A stretch of 25,138 bases of DNA from Auxenochlorella pyrenoidosa (taxonomy: Eukaryota; Chlorophyta; Trebouxiophyceae; Chlorellales; Chlorellaceae), in contig KQ481938.1 of the NCBI GenBank assembly GCA_001430745.1, forward strand, positions 402,787-427,924. The letters run 5' to 3'. This document shows positions 1 through 9,938 of the stretch, piece by piece. Below the pieces are notes generated by a model. It was not told the DNA's origin, did not search any database, and worked only from the letters and a program-made list of their open reading frames with translations. The number at the start of each line of letters is the position of its first letter. Position 1 is the stretch's first letter. Made by a program: the position numbers and the translations under genes.

Positions 1-1501
1 GGCGGGCGGGGGCGCGCGCGTGGATGCCCTGCCGGTGGCAGCGGTGGGGGCAATGAGCGGGGCTGGGGGGCATCGCCACGCAGATGTCCTGAGGGCGGTG
101 GTAACAGGGCGAGGGCTGGGCCAGGGAGATGCAGCACGGCAGTGGTGAGCACAAGGGCCAGAGGATGGGGCGGCTGCGCTGAGCGCCTGAGCTGGACTCG
201 CGGGCGGGCGGGGTCCGCATCCCAGGCAGCAGTCGCCCCGCGGGGGCTGCAGGAGCCCACCTGCTCCATCCAGCGCCGGTAGAACTGGGGGACGTAGGTG
301 GAGGCTGTGCAGTCGATGATGACCTGCAGGCAGGCAGAGCCATGGTTGAGAAGGGCCGTGAGAAGCATTGCCACGCATGCGGTTGGTGGGTTGGTGAAGT
401 AGGAGACACCAGCGCTGCCCGCGGCTTTGTGCACAGCAGCCAGCACAGCGCAGCAGCACACGACGCGTGCCGGCCTCACGATCGAGACGCCAGTCGGCCA
501 CGCGACAAGCAGCAGTGCAGGAGCACACCGACAGGCGCCAGCACCCACCTTGTGAGGCAGCGGCGAGGAGCGCAGGTGCTGCGTGAGCACGCCCAGGCTC
601 GCGTCCGCGGCTGCAGGGGGGTTAAGCGGGGCAAACCACCTTTGAGGCAGGGGCGCTGGAGCGACTGGCGGCAGGCCAGATCAGGCAGGGAGGCCGGAAG
701 CAAGACGCACCGACCGCTGCAAAGATCAGAAATGCGGCTTTCGGCAGCAGGCAGTGATTGCCGCAGGCGGCAGCACTCGGTCGCTGCTCTGCAGGCAGCA
801 CCCTCAAGCCCGGCACCCCTGCAGAGCTGCACGCACAGGAGTTGAGCAGCTGCTCTCCATACGTTTCCAGGTTGATGGGCTGGCCCTCCTTGCCAAGCAG
901 GACCTGCAGAGGACCGCGGCATAATGTTGTTAGGCAAGGCACAGCAGCAGGCGCCTGGGGTGGCCTCAAGCATGGGCCAGCTGCGTCGGCAACACCAGCA
1001 TGCCCACACATGCGGCGCTGCCGGCCCAGCAGCGCATGCAGGCACTTGCCTGGCTGCTGTTGAGGATGCCCTGCACCTGCAGGTCAATCCGATACTTCTT
1101 CAGCAGGGATGGAGTCTGCAGCAGAGGCGGGGGGGGGGAGAAACAGCAAGGTTTCTTAAGGGGCTGGGCAATGCGCGGCAGCAGCTATAGGAGCCAGGAG
1201 CAGCAAGCATGCCGGGTCCTGCATGCGCAAGCCGATCAGATTAGCTTCCGGCCAGCTACAGGCATGGAGGTGCTGGCTGGGACAAGTGTTTGGGCCGACG
1301 CAAGCGGCTGGGCAAAGTGGCAAGCAGCGCCGTCGAGGCGGCGGTCAGCGACGTGCACAGGTGCAGCTGTCGGCACGGCGACCGTCCCGTCGTACTCACC
1401 TCAACTCGCAGCTGCTCCAGCAGCGCACGGCCCACGGCTCCAGGGCCCACCAGGCCTACAGCTATTGGGACTGTCTCCGCCATCGCCTTCACCGCTGCCA
1501 T
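1..1501 (-). CDS. homoserine dehydrogenase, N-terminal exons (partial, continues beyond left edge)
   Basis: Homoserine dehydrogenase reduces aspartate semialdehyde to homoserine with NAD(P)H, the branch step towards threonine and methionine. Five exons are phase-consistent on the minus strand: 1400-1501, 1050-1115, 837-903, 549-610 and 261-323. The first encodes the Rossmann dinucleotide-binding turn (GLVGPGAVGRALLEQL, about residues 16-31). The next two give QGILNSSQ followed by VLLGKEG, and exon 5 gives VIIDCTAS, all hallmark stretches of the family. Intron 2 has a GC donor (GCAAGT); the others have GT. A sixth exon may start at 28 (GIH after a good acceptor), but it is too short to judge. 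The ATG at 1501 directly follows an in-frame TGA, so no aspartokinase domain is joined in this exon; this suggests a monofunctional enzyme. No plastid transit peptide is visible, so an unseen upstream exon or a cytosolic location is possible. The C-terminal catalytic part lies outside the window. Confidence 0.88.
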
Positions 1502-2699
1502 TCACAGCGGCGCCTGCTCAGAATCCTGCGATCGAGCTGGATGCAAGGATGCACCCCTGGCAACACAGCTCGGCACTGCCAGTGCTTCTGCGTGGGCGCC
1601 CGTGGCAAGGGGTCTCCTTTCCGGCGCGAGAATATGTGGTAAATCCTCTTGAGTGTCGGGAGCACAACGATCGGTGCAAGGTGAGCATTGATCAACAGCC
1701 ACCTGGCTCCGCCATGTCGGCACGTCACCGGAGGTGTGCGCATAGTCTGCAGCTGCATAGTCTTACAGGAGCAGCTGGGTCTCAATCATCATGAACCAAG
1801 CAGCAGTTGGTAGCAGCATGCATGCCGAAAACACTACATGCCAGGCCTGGAAATGGCAAGAACCACCCATGTGCACAGGCTCGTCAAGCAGCAGCAGCGA
1901 CGTCAGCGGTTGGCAGCGGCCGGCCAGTGCAACACGACATGACCTGGGCGTGCGAGCAGAGGTGATGATTACGAGACTTACGACATGGTTTCTGAGATAC
2001 ACTTCTTAGTCGGCAGATGCCAATGTGCAGCTGGGCACAGGGTTTGGGAATGCAGCCTGGCTGTGCAGCTCGTGGATGTCCTGGTGAGGGGCCAATTAGC
2101 TCTTTCGCGCTGTCGTTTGATTAAAGTACGGCAGATGCCCAGAAATTGTCACAAAACCATTCCCACCAATGAATGCAAGCACAAAGAAGCAGCAACTGGC
2201 GGCAGAGGGCGCTGCCCGTAATGGCAGGGTATGCTGGCAGCCGGTGCGAGCATTGCTGCGCATGCGCCAGTAGTGGATTTGCTTAAATGGAGCCAGATTG
2301 CCACCAAAGCACTGTGTAAGGTTGCCGCGAAAAGTTCTTTGAACATCAACACTTGTCTTGGCACACCCCCACAGCGCTGGCGCCGGCCGCCATGCAACCT
2401 GGTCGAGCGGCGGTCTCATCGGAGGTTCCAGCCCCTTTTGTTCGACTGCTTTCGTATTTTGAAGACTCGAGGGCCCGCGCAAAGCACCTTTGAGCGATGC
2501 TGTCGCCCACAAACGCCAGCGGGCAGCGCCCATCGACGTTTGGCGGCGTTCTGGGCAGCGGCGCCCTAGGAATCGCACTTCAGGCTGTGACAGCAGGTTC
2601 GTTTACTGCGTGGAGCGGCCTTGCGGGTGCGAGAACCGCCGGAGGCGTGCAGGCACTTGGCCGACAAGCTCAACCCTGCTGCACTCTTGTCGTGCAGCA
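1502..2699. promoter_or_regulatory. divergent intergenic region between homoserine dehydrogenase and the methyltransferase
   Basis: This stretch separates two genes transcribed away from each other, so it should hold both promoters and 5' UTRs. I see no TATA box or named motif that I can defend. The small ORFs here have no family signature. A possible first methyltransferase exon (2497-2626) lies at its right end. Confidence 0.5.
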
Positions 2700-5372
2700 A
2701 TGGTGCTCATGCTCCTTCTCGGCAGCAGCGCACCGTCGCTGAGCCTGCAGCGGCCCACGCTCATAGGACGGGACACCGCTGCCGCCGCTGCCGCCCAGCA
2801 GCGCGGCGCTGGCGTCCGCGCCAGCCCCTGCACTTGGACGCCCTTCCTGCTGCCGCCAGAGGCCCAGCAGTGGGCGCTGGGCGCTGCCCGAGAGGAAGTG
2901 GTCACGCTTGTCAAGCCCATGCGGCGCCACTTGACGGCGCAGCTGGCTGCAGGGGTGCTCCTGCAGGTGCGGTTGCAGCGGCGGCGAGCCAGCTGCAGGC
3001 TGCCGCCAGTGCTGCCAACTGTGCACAGCGGGAGGCAGCACCTTGTGTCAAACCCTTGCCGGCAGCGCTGCCTAACCCTTGTCGGCGCCCGTCCTGCAGG
3101 GCATCGATGGTGATTTTGTGGAGACGGGCGTCTTCACAGGCAAGAAGTGCATCAGTTGCCAGGGAGGTGGCAGGGCAGCGGGCTGCCAGGCGCCAGCTGC
3201 CAACCACTGCCCTGCATCCACAGACAGCAGTGCCAAACGCTTCAACCTTGTTGCAACATCGCATTGGGAAGGTTGCGTTGCCTGCACTTGCCCCCTTTCT
3301 CCCATTCCGGCGAAACCCCACACCTAAAGCATCGCGAGTGTGCATGCCGCCGCTGCCCAGTTCGCGCCCCCCCCACCCCACCCACCCCACCCACCACCCC
3401 ACCCACCCACCCACACACCATCTTCGCCCCTGGCATGCTCGCGCTGCACCTGCAGGCGGCACCTCCATCATCATGCTGCAAGCCCTGGAGAAGTTTGACC
3501 CCTGGCAGACGCGCCGCCACTGGGCCGCCGACTCGTTCCAGGGGCTGCCCCCGCCGGAGCAGCAGGCAAGTCTGCTTGGCCCAGGGTGGCGTGCCTGGCG
3601 CGGTGGCGCTGGAACAGCATGCTAGGGTGGGACACCTGGCATGGCGGCGGTGTTGGGTTGCGTAGGAAGAGGGCGGCATGGGTGTGGTGGGCACCGTGCT
3701 GCCTGCTGGCATCAGTGCACAAGCCTGGCTTCAAGCTCTCGGAGAGCAAGAGGGGACGGCCGCCGCTGTGCTGGCGGCCCCAGCTGGCTGCGGCCTTCTT
3801 CTCTGCGGACATCGCCACCCGGCAGAATGGGTGCCCCTGTGCGAGGCGGGTGCCCAACCCCTCAACAGTGCACTGTCCCCTGCATCCTGAAAATCATTCT
3901 GAATCGCCTGCAGGACCGTGGCGGCGTGCTGACGACGGGCAAGCCCGGCGAGTTTGCTGTCGGCCGGGAGGTCTTCCTGGCCAACGGTGGGCGGGTCTGC
4001 TGGGCAGGGCCCGCGTGCGCCCTCGTGTTGCTGAGCTGCCCTGGCTAGGTTCTGTGGGTGATGTGTGGATGAGCTTGCCCTTGCCTCATGTCACACGGTG
4101 TGCGGCACTGTGATCTGAGCCATAAGTTGCCCTGCTTCCCCTTGCAATGCACGCGGCCAGTGAAGCGGCCTTTGTGGGCAGCAGGGCAGGAGAGCCGCCA
4201 GGCCGCGCCCTGAGATCTGTCAGGCATTTCCGGCAGCACTCCATGGCTCTCACTCTGCTCTGAATGCCCTGTCGCTGCCTGCCCGCTGCAGTGCGCAAGT
4301 GGAACATCGCCGGCCTGGAGGCCCGCCTGCGCATCCTCGAGGGGTGCGCCGGCCCGCACCCAGCGCTGCGCTCGCAGCTCACCCAGTGCACATGCAGGGC
4401 TGTGTGCAGGAATCCTGCCGCACCCTTGAGGCCCATTCAGTAGCTGCCACAGGCCGCCGCATCCCTTCCCCATCCCAACCTCGACCCTGCCCCACCCCTG
4501 TCCCCTGCCGCAGATGGTTCAACGAGACGCTGCCGGGCGCCCCCATCCACAGCATCTCCTTCCTGCGCCTGGACGGCGACCTGTACGCCTCCACCAAGGA
4601 CGCGCTGGAGGCGCTGTACGACAAGGCGAGGGGGTGGGGTGGGTGTGGGTGGGTGGGGGGTGGGGCGGGTGGGGTGGGGGGTGGGGTGGGGGCACCAAGG
4701 ATGCGCTCGAGGCACTGTATGCTGAGGGAGGGTCGGCCGGCGCCGCTGGCAATGCCGGGCTGCTGGTGTCGCCACCCGGGGGGGGGAGGGAAGGGGGGGA
4801 CGCGGCGGCTGGGAGCACCCCAGGAGCGCGCTTTGCTGTGCTGGCTTTGCCCCTTGAGATCCCTGCTGCTGCTTCCTCCAACCTGCGACTGCACCGCTGG
4901 GCCGCCTGCATTGCCCTCTCTCGTGGCTCTTTCTTGGCCCTCCCTTGACTCTTGACACCCCTGGCTGCGTGCCCTTGGCGCCACGATCCCAAGCAGGTCT
5001 CCCCCGGTGGCATTGTTTACATCGACGACTACGGCAGCTTCACAGGCTGCCGCCGCGCGGTTGACGAGTTCAGGCAGCGCCGCGGCATCGCCTCACCCCT
5101 CATGCTGCAGGCGAGGGGGGCTTGGGGAGGTCAGGGTGGCCAGGGCGCGTCGGCTGCTGCATCGCATGCTTCCCGAGGCGTGGCGCGGGTGCACGCATTC
5201 AGGGATGCCGATGCCTGCCCTGCTGCAGACTGCTGTGGACCCCACCACCCACCCACCCACCCCCTTCCCCGCTCCCGCCTCCCCGTCGCAGGCGCTGCCA
5301 GATGAGGGTTTCACCGAGCCGCCGGCGGCAGCCAAGTGGGAGGCGGCCTGGTGGGTCAAGGGGCCCTGCTGA
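2700..5372 (+). CDS. TylF/MycF-type SAM-dependent O-methyltransferase
   Basis: This family (macrocin O-methyltransferase type) moves a methyl group from S-adenosylmethionine to a sugar or other hydroxyl, with a bound divalent metal. Eight phase-matched exons give 282 residues: 2700-2966, 3100-3139, 3456-3565, 3914-3986, 4292-4343, 4514-4625, 4997-5110 and 5292-5372. Visible motifs are GDFVETGVFTGGTSI (SAM loop, about 93-107), ADSFQGLPPP (about 127-136), LRLDGDLYAS (about 199-208) and GGIVYIDDYGSF (about 222-233), whose Asp pair fits the family's metal site. The start is uncertain. The ATG at 2700 follows an acceptor-like CAG, and an earlier exon 2497-2626 would join in phase through a 71-base intron and add a hydrophobic N-terminus. 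Introns 2, 3, 6 and 7 have GC donors. The acceptor molecule is unknown. The family is best known from bacterial antibiotic pathways, so lateral origin is possible but not shown. Confidence 0.87.
3367..3420. repeat. CCCA/CCCCA simple repeat in methyltransferase intron 2
   Basis: A C-rich tract of CCCA and CCCCA units ending in CACACACC lies inside the intron 3140-3455. On the minus strand it is G-rich and could form quadruplex structure. No coding role is seen. Confidence 0.9.
4592..4731 (+). repeat. exon edge and diverged copy in methyltransferase intron 6
   Basis: The end of exon 6 (from 4592) is repeated from 4693 inside the following intron, 101 bases downstream. The translated copies are TKDALEALYDK in the exon and TKDALEALYAE in the intron. 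Across the first eight matching codons every difference is at a third, synonymous position. The copy is in another frame relative to the exon and has no obvious donor. A G-rich tract (about 4629-4692) separates the two. Confidence 0.8.
4629..4692. repeat. G-rich simple repeat (GGGT/GGGGT)
   Basis: A run of GGGT and GGGGT units starts four bases after the GC splice donor of methyltransferase intron 6. It has many closely spaced G-runs and so quadruplex potential in the transcript. Confidence 0.9.
5240..5264. repeat. CCCA simple repeat in methyltransferase intron 7
   Basis: A short CCCA repeat lies just upstream of the last acceptor (exon from 5292) and probably forms part of an unusual C-only pyrimidine tract. 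Confidence 0.8.
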
Positions 5373-5779
5373 TGGCCCACAGCGCCGCGCGAACCTGAGT
5401 TCCAACTCAACCTGAGTTAAACTGACGGTCCTGAGCGCAATGACAGTTCAAGCCAGTGGCGGCGGGTGACCATGTATCGCGCCGGCAGCCGCCCTGCTTT
5501 GGCGTGCGTGAGCATGCCAGGTTAACGTTGAATGAAGGCAGTCCTGAGGGGTGTCTTGTCCTCATGTGGGCATAGTTGGATGTTCTTTTCGATTTTCATG
5601 TGCCAGTAGTAGAGTGTTCTATCTGTCGATTTCAGCTGTAAATCGTAGTGGAGTGCACAGTGGTACCCGGCTGCGCGCGCTCCCTGCTGTCTGCTGCGCT
5701 GCCTGCCTGGCACTGCTTGGAAGCCCCTCAGAGCGCCGCTTTGAGGCATTTCTGCTTCCCCTCGGGCATAACTTGCAAC
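5373..5779. other. methyltransferase 3' UTR and promoter of the next gene
   Basis: This is a gene-free stretch between two genes on the plus strand. A TGTAA element at 5637-5641 marks a probable 3' end. The sequence around 5570-5645 is more AT-rich than the surrounding DNA. No promoter motif is recognised. Confidence 0.5.
5637..5641 (+). terminator. TGTAA poly(A)-type signal of the methyltransferase gene
   Basis: TGTAA is the usual polyadenylation signal of green algae. This copy lies about 265 bases after the methyltransferase stop, a normal 3' UTR length. A pentamer can occur by chance, so support is modest. Confidence 0.45.
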
Positions 5780-8700
5780 ATGCGTGCCACACTGCTCTGT
5801 ACACGGCTGCCAGCCGCCCACAAGGCAGGGCAGCAGCGGGCACCTGCAGTGCTTTGCACACCCAGACGTCCCTTGGCGGCCCGCAGCGGCTTCCTGCTGG
5901 CACGGGCAGCGCCAGAAGGGAAGGCGAGTGCGTCCAAGGTTGACACTGGACTGGGAGTGGGCCCGAGGTGGCAGCAGGCAGCGTCATTGTGGGCGGCGCC
6001 GGCTTGGCGCAACAGGCATTGCCAGAGTGCCAGAATGAGCACCCGGCCTCCTCCCTGCCCCTTCTTCCGCCCTGCAGGAGCCCCAAGCAGATCGGCGCCA
6101 CAGAATGGTGGCAGACACCTCGGATGAGGAGGAGGCCTATCTGCCCAGTGAGCCGATCCGCTGCACAATCGCACAGGCCCCCTCTGCCACGCGGCATGGC
6201 TGGGGCTGGCATGCAGCTGGCAGCCCCGAGAGGGCAGCGGCGGCTTGACAGCCTGCACGTCTTCTGTTCACTGCTTCTGGGGACAGGCCTGCTGCGACAT
6301 GTGAAGGATTGGCACGCCCTCGCGCCCTGCAGGTGATGCGGAAGCCGACATCCCAATGAAGCAGGCGGGTGCTGGGGAGACGGGCGGGCACCCAGGCAGC
6401 CCCTGCCACCCAAGCAGCCCCGTGCTCAGCGGTGCACATCCCTGCCTGCTATGCAACCCTGCCTCGGGATACGACCCACTTCCGGACCAAGCTGTTATCT
6501 GATCGAATCCGCCTGCCTCTCGTTGTGGCCTGCTGCAGCGCCTGCACAGCGTGGACCTGTTCAGGGAGATGTCCAACATGCCGCCAGAGTACCCGCCAGG
6601 TGGGCTGCTTTTCCCCTGGAAACGAGGGGGCAGCTGACGGATTGGCAGTCCCTGACGGCCTGTCGCAATCTCGGAGCCCACGGCGTTGCTGCGAGTGGGA
6701 CACAGCCCCTCCTTGCCTGCAGCCCGCCAGGCCGGCATGCCACGCGCAGCATCCCCTGCACGCGCCACCCAAAGCCACCCCCCTCCCTTCCAGCCCAGCC
6801 TGCTGCCTGCAGAGCGCATGCTCTACGACCCCAACCCCCAACCCCACCCACCCACCCACCCACCTACACACACACACACACACACACACACACTCAGCCA
6901 CACACACACATACACCCCGGCCCGCCCCCCCGCAGAGCCCACCCCCTACGACCCCGACGCCCACCGCACCGTGGCCGACATGGCCACCGACGACGAGGAG
7001 GAGCTGCCCGACGACCCCACAGCCATGGACGAGGAGCTGATCACGGGTGGGTGGGTGGGTGCCCCTTGGCCTCCTGCCACCTATCTCAATTCGCATCATC
7101 TCCCAGTAAGCTTAGCAGCTGCGGCCATGGACGGGGAGCTGATCACGGGTGGGTGGGTGGGCGGGCGGGTGGGTGGGCGCCCCTTGGCCTCCTGCAGCTT
7201 CCCTTCAAAAACTTTTCTTTCCATGTCAGACGGAGCAAAATTAATCAGGGCAGGTTGTGCTACAAGTGGTTCAGCAGGTGCAGCGCCACCTCCCAGCGAG
7301 CGCGGCCTGCCCTCCCACCACATCACCTAGCCCGCGCGGGGAGCGCGACGCCTGCGTTTGTGGCCTCTCACGCCGCGCTGCAGCTGCACGGCCGCCGCAG
7401 GGGCACACTGGAGGAGCCAGCCCTCCCAGGGCTCTTCGCCCCACCTTTGCGCCTCCCTGTCCATCTGGCCAGCTGGCGCTTGAGTTGCATGCCACCCTGC
7501 CTGCCGGCATGCAGACACCAAGCCCTTCATCACCGACGTTTACAACCAGACAGCTGGCGTGCGGCGCAAGGTCAGGACATTTGCAACAGCAGCAGCACTG
7601 CCAGCCACTGCCGCTTCCCATGCTTTGGCAGCTGCTGCTGCAGCCTGCCCTTGCAGTGCAGCCGGCCCGCCGCCGGCCCTCGCCTGCGCGCCTGCAAGCA
7701 TGGGCAAGGCCCAAGGCATGCAGCACTCCGGGCGCCACGCCTCGAGCGGCTTGTTAGCGCCACTGTACTCTGCGCCCTCCTGCCTTCCCCTGGCCTTGCT
7801 TGCATGGTTCCCCCCGGCCTTCCCTTCCTCCCGGCGCAGGCCCGCAACGCCGAGGCCTCCACCACCTCCAGTGCCGGCCCTGAGGACTCTCCCAAGTTGC
7901 ACCCCGCTGGTGAGCACATGCCCTCTGGCAAGGCAAGGCATGCAATTTCTGGTCCCGGCGCCGTGCGCAGGCGGGCCCTAATGCTCAGACTCTGATCTTG
8001 CATTCCAGGTGCGCCGCCGCCAGTGCAACTGCTTCCCTGGCATGTGCACCAGGGCATGTTGCTGCCCTCTGCCCTTGCCGCTCGCCAACTGCTCGCCACG
8101 CCCCTTGGATGCCGCACTCGCAGGCAGCTCTGCTGCCCACTTTTTTTGGCCACACCCACCTGCCCGCTACCCAGCCACCCCTGCCTGTGGCTTGCCCCGC
8201 AGGCCCCTCCGCCAGGCCGCCTGCTGGGCCGGGCAGCAACATGCCGCCGGGCGCCGCCTCCCGCATGAGTGTGGGTGACAAGCCCGACCCTGGAGGTGAG
8301 TAGGCAGCTCGCCATAAAAATAACATGAAAGACAGAGCTTTCAGCTGGGCCATGCATGCTGCAACCCCCGTCGCCGCTCAGCAGCTTAACCAGCTGCAAC
8401 ACCACGAATTTACGACACAGCTCACCAGCTCGCGTCATATGACACTGCCCTGTTTGGATGTTGCCCCCGCTGCAGAGGCTGACCGGGAGGCGCGCATGGT
8501 GCAGGCAGAGGAGGAGGCCACGGTGGGCGGGGAGCACAGCTCTGCTGCACCCTCTGCCGCCAGCTCATGAGCAGGTTTTACATCCCAGCGCTCGTCCCCG
8601 TCCTCTGCAGTGGGACAGCTGAGTGGCGGCACCGGCCATGCTGACATCTGGCCAACTGTTCGCCTGCCGGCATTGCAATCCTGCTCCACAACCTCCAGCC

Positions 8701-9304
8701 ATGTGTCCCGGCCTTCCATACATATATATGGCTGCACCTGCAGGACATGCACCACGGTCGGGGCCAGACCCAGCGCCTGGGGGAGCACGAGGCCGAAGCC
8801 TTTGGAAGGGGAGAGGAGGCGTCCCCCAAGGCGGCTGGCGGCAGCCCCGGCCACGGCGCGGGGCGCTCCGCCACCGACGTGCCCTCTGCGAGCGAGGGCA
8901 GCTCGGGGCAGGGCATCCGAGAGGAGCAAGGAGATGTGGGCGGGTCGCCAGAGGACCGGGCCCGCCGCCGCGCAATGGAGCAGGTGAGCGCTGCCTGCTG
9001 CCTGTGCTCTGAACCTGCCATCTGGCTGCATCCAGGCGGTGCACGGCTCAAGAGCATGGGGTGGGGCCAGGAGGAGCTGCCCAGCCCTGCCCTGCAGCTC
9101 TGCCAGGCCGTAATTACGGTTAGTGCAATGCTGCGCAGCAGTGCTGCGCCCACTCGTGGCTGCCCCATGCTTAGACAGCACACCATCCCACCGCATGGGC
9201 TGTCCCCTGCGCTGCAGCTGGGCGGCACGGACCGCATCCCACCTGGAGCTAGCACCTTCCTGGACAAGGAGGCTGTGCTCAGGCGCCAGGAGGGCAGGCC
9301 CTAA
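5780..9304 (+). CDS. acidic, disordered protein with probable organelle transit peptide, function unknown
   Basis: I do not recognise this family. Twelve phase-matched exons give 343 residues: 5780-5923, 6078-6147, 6333-6364, 6539-6599, 6936-7046, 7515-7570, 7840-7909, 8203-8295, 8476-8522, 8744-8983, 9098-9118 (a 21-base microexon) and 9218-9304. The first 48 residues (start MRATLLCTRLPAAHKAG) are rich in Arg, Ala and Ser with no acid until near the end, as in plastid or mitochondrial leaders. The mature part has low complexity: DTSDEEEAYLPS, then RLHSVDLFREMSNMPPEYP, a strongly acidic block (ATDDEEELPDDP), KPFITDVYNQTAGVRRK, a Ser/Pro/Gly linker, a Glu/Gly-rich exon and a basic-acidic C-terminus (LDKEAVLRRQEGRP). 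No membrane segment or catalytic motif is seen. Introns 1 and 3 have GC donors. Reading on at the exon 9 donor reaches a stop at 8568-8570, which may end a shorter isoform or a separate gene. Stress-type disordered protein is only a guess. Confidence 0.68.
6810..6935 (+). repeat. duplicated 3' splice site plus PTH-coding simple repeat, unknown gene
   Basis: Two acceptors 123 bases apart (exon from 6813 or from 6936) are followed by similar sequence sharing CTACGACCCC. Both fit the same phase after 6599. The interval is 41 codons with no stop and includes CCCA and (CA)n repeats that would code a Pro/Thr/His tract. The upstream acceptor may be a real alternative site or a decayed copy. Confidence 0.65.
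7022..7199 (+). repeat. duplicated exon end and 5' splice site, unknown gene
   Basis: The end of exon 5 with its donor and G-rich start of intron (from 7022) is repeated from 7124, 102 bases later, up to the shared CCCCTTGGCCTCCTGC. The coded ends are AMDEELIT and AMDGELIT, each followed by GGTGGGTGGG. The interval is 34 codons without a stop, so the second donor (7149) would give an in-frame longer exon. Confidence 0.85.
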
Positions 9305-9938
9305 GCGGAGGCAGAAGGCGGCCGCTCTGCAGGGCCCAGAGGCGTGCCCACCTGCCTTGGCAGGCCGCATCCTCTCATGCGTGAAAGTTGCTGGGCTGGC
9401 ATGTCACACCGGCACGGCTGCAGGATACCATTGAGTTGACACAGCAAGGAGCGCCCCCCGTGCACCCCCGCCTTCCCCACCAGCTGCACCACACTTTCCT
9501 GCTGTTGCTGGCCTGGTTGTTGAACTTCGTTTCTTTGCAAATATGTGCCTTTGCTTTGGCTTGTGTGAATCCAAGTATCAAGGGGATGGAACAGAGATTG
9601 TGACCTCAACAGAGCAATGAGGCTGCTTGGGTCATGAACATGTGTTGTCGGGTGAAGGAGTTGGGGTGGTGGTGGTGGTGGTGGGGTGGGGTGGGTGGGT
9701 GGGTGTGTGTGTGTGGTGGGGGGGGGGGGGGCGGTCTGTACACAGAATCAGATATTGGGGGAAGGGGAGGAACGCAGATGGCTGCGCAGGGACCATAGCA
9801 GTTTTGCAGGTGCAGGCGAGCGGGGATTAGCGCAGCCAAGAGGAAGATATACAAGTGCATTTCAAAATCGAACGTGGGCGCAGGGAAAACCAACAAAATG
9901 GCAGCAGGGTGGGTGGTGTTGCAAAGCATGGTGGAGCC
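9305..9938. other. convergent intergenic region with G-rich repeat
   Basis: This stretch lies between the stop of the unknown gene (plus strand) and the stop of the glycosidase gene (minus strand), so it should hold two 3' UTRs. No TGTAA is seen on either strand here. The only clear structure is the repeat at 9663-9734. Confidence 0.5.
9663..9734. repeat. GGT / GGGT / GT / poly-G compound repeat
   Basis: GGT, GGGGT, GGGT and GT units in series end in a long G run. The tract is a compound microsatellite in the convergent 3' region with strong quadruplex potential. Confidence 0.92.

Noticed and set aside
6838..6915. Pro/Thr/His repeat ORF as an independent gene
   Set aside because: It is a CCCA/CA microsatellite inside an intron or an alternative exon, not a separate gene.
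8525..8570. Stop at 8568-8570 as the true end of the unknown acidic gene
   Set aside because: A GT donor at 8523 joins three further phase-matched exons with similar composition; both ends may exist, but the longer model explains more sequence.
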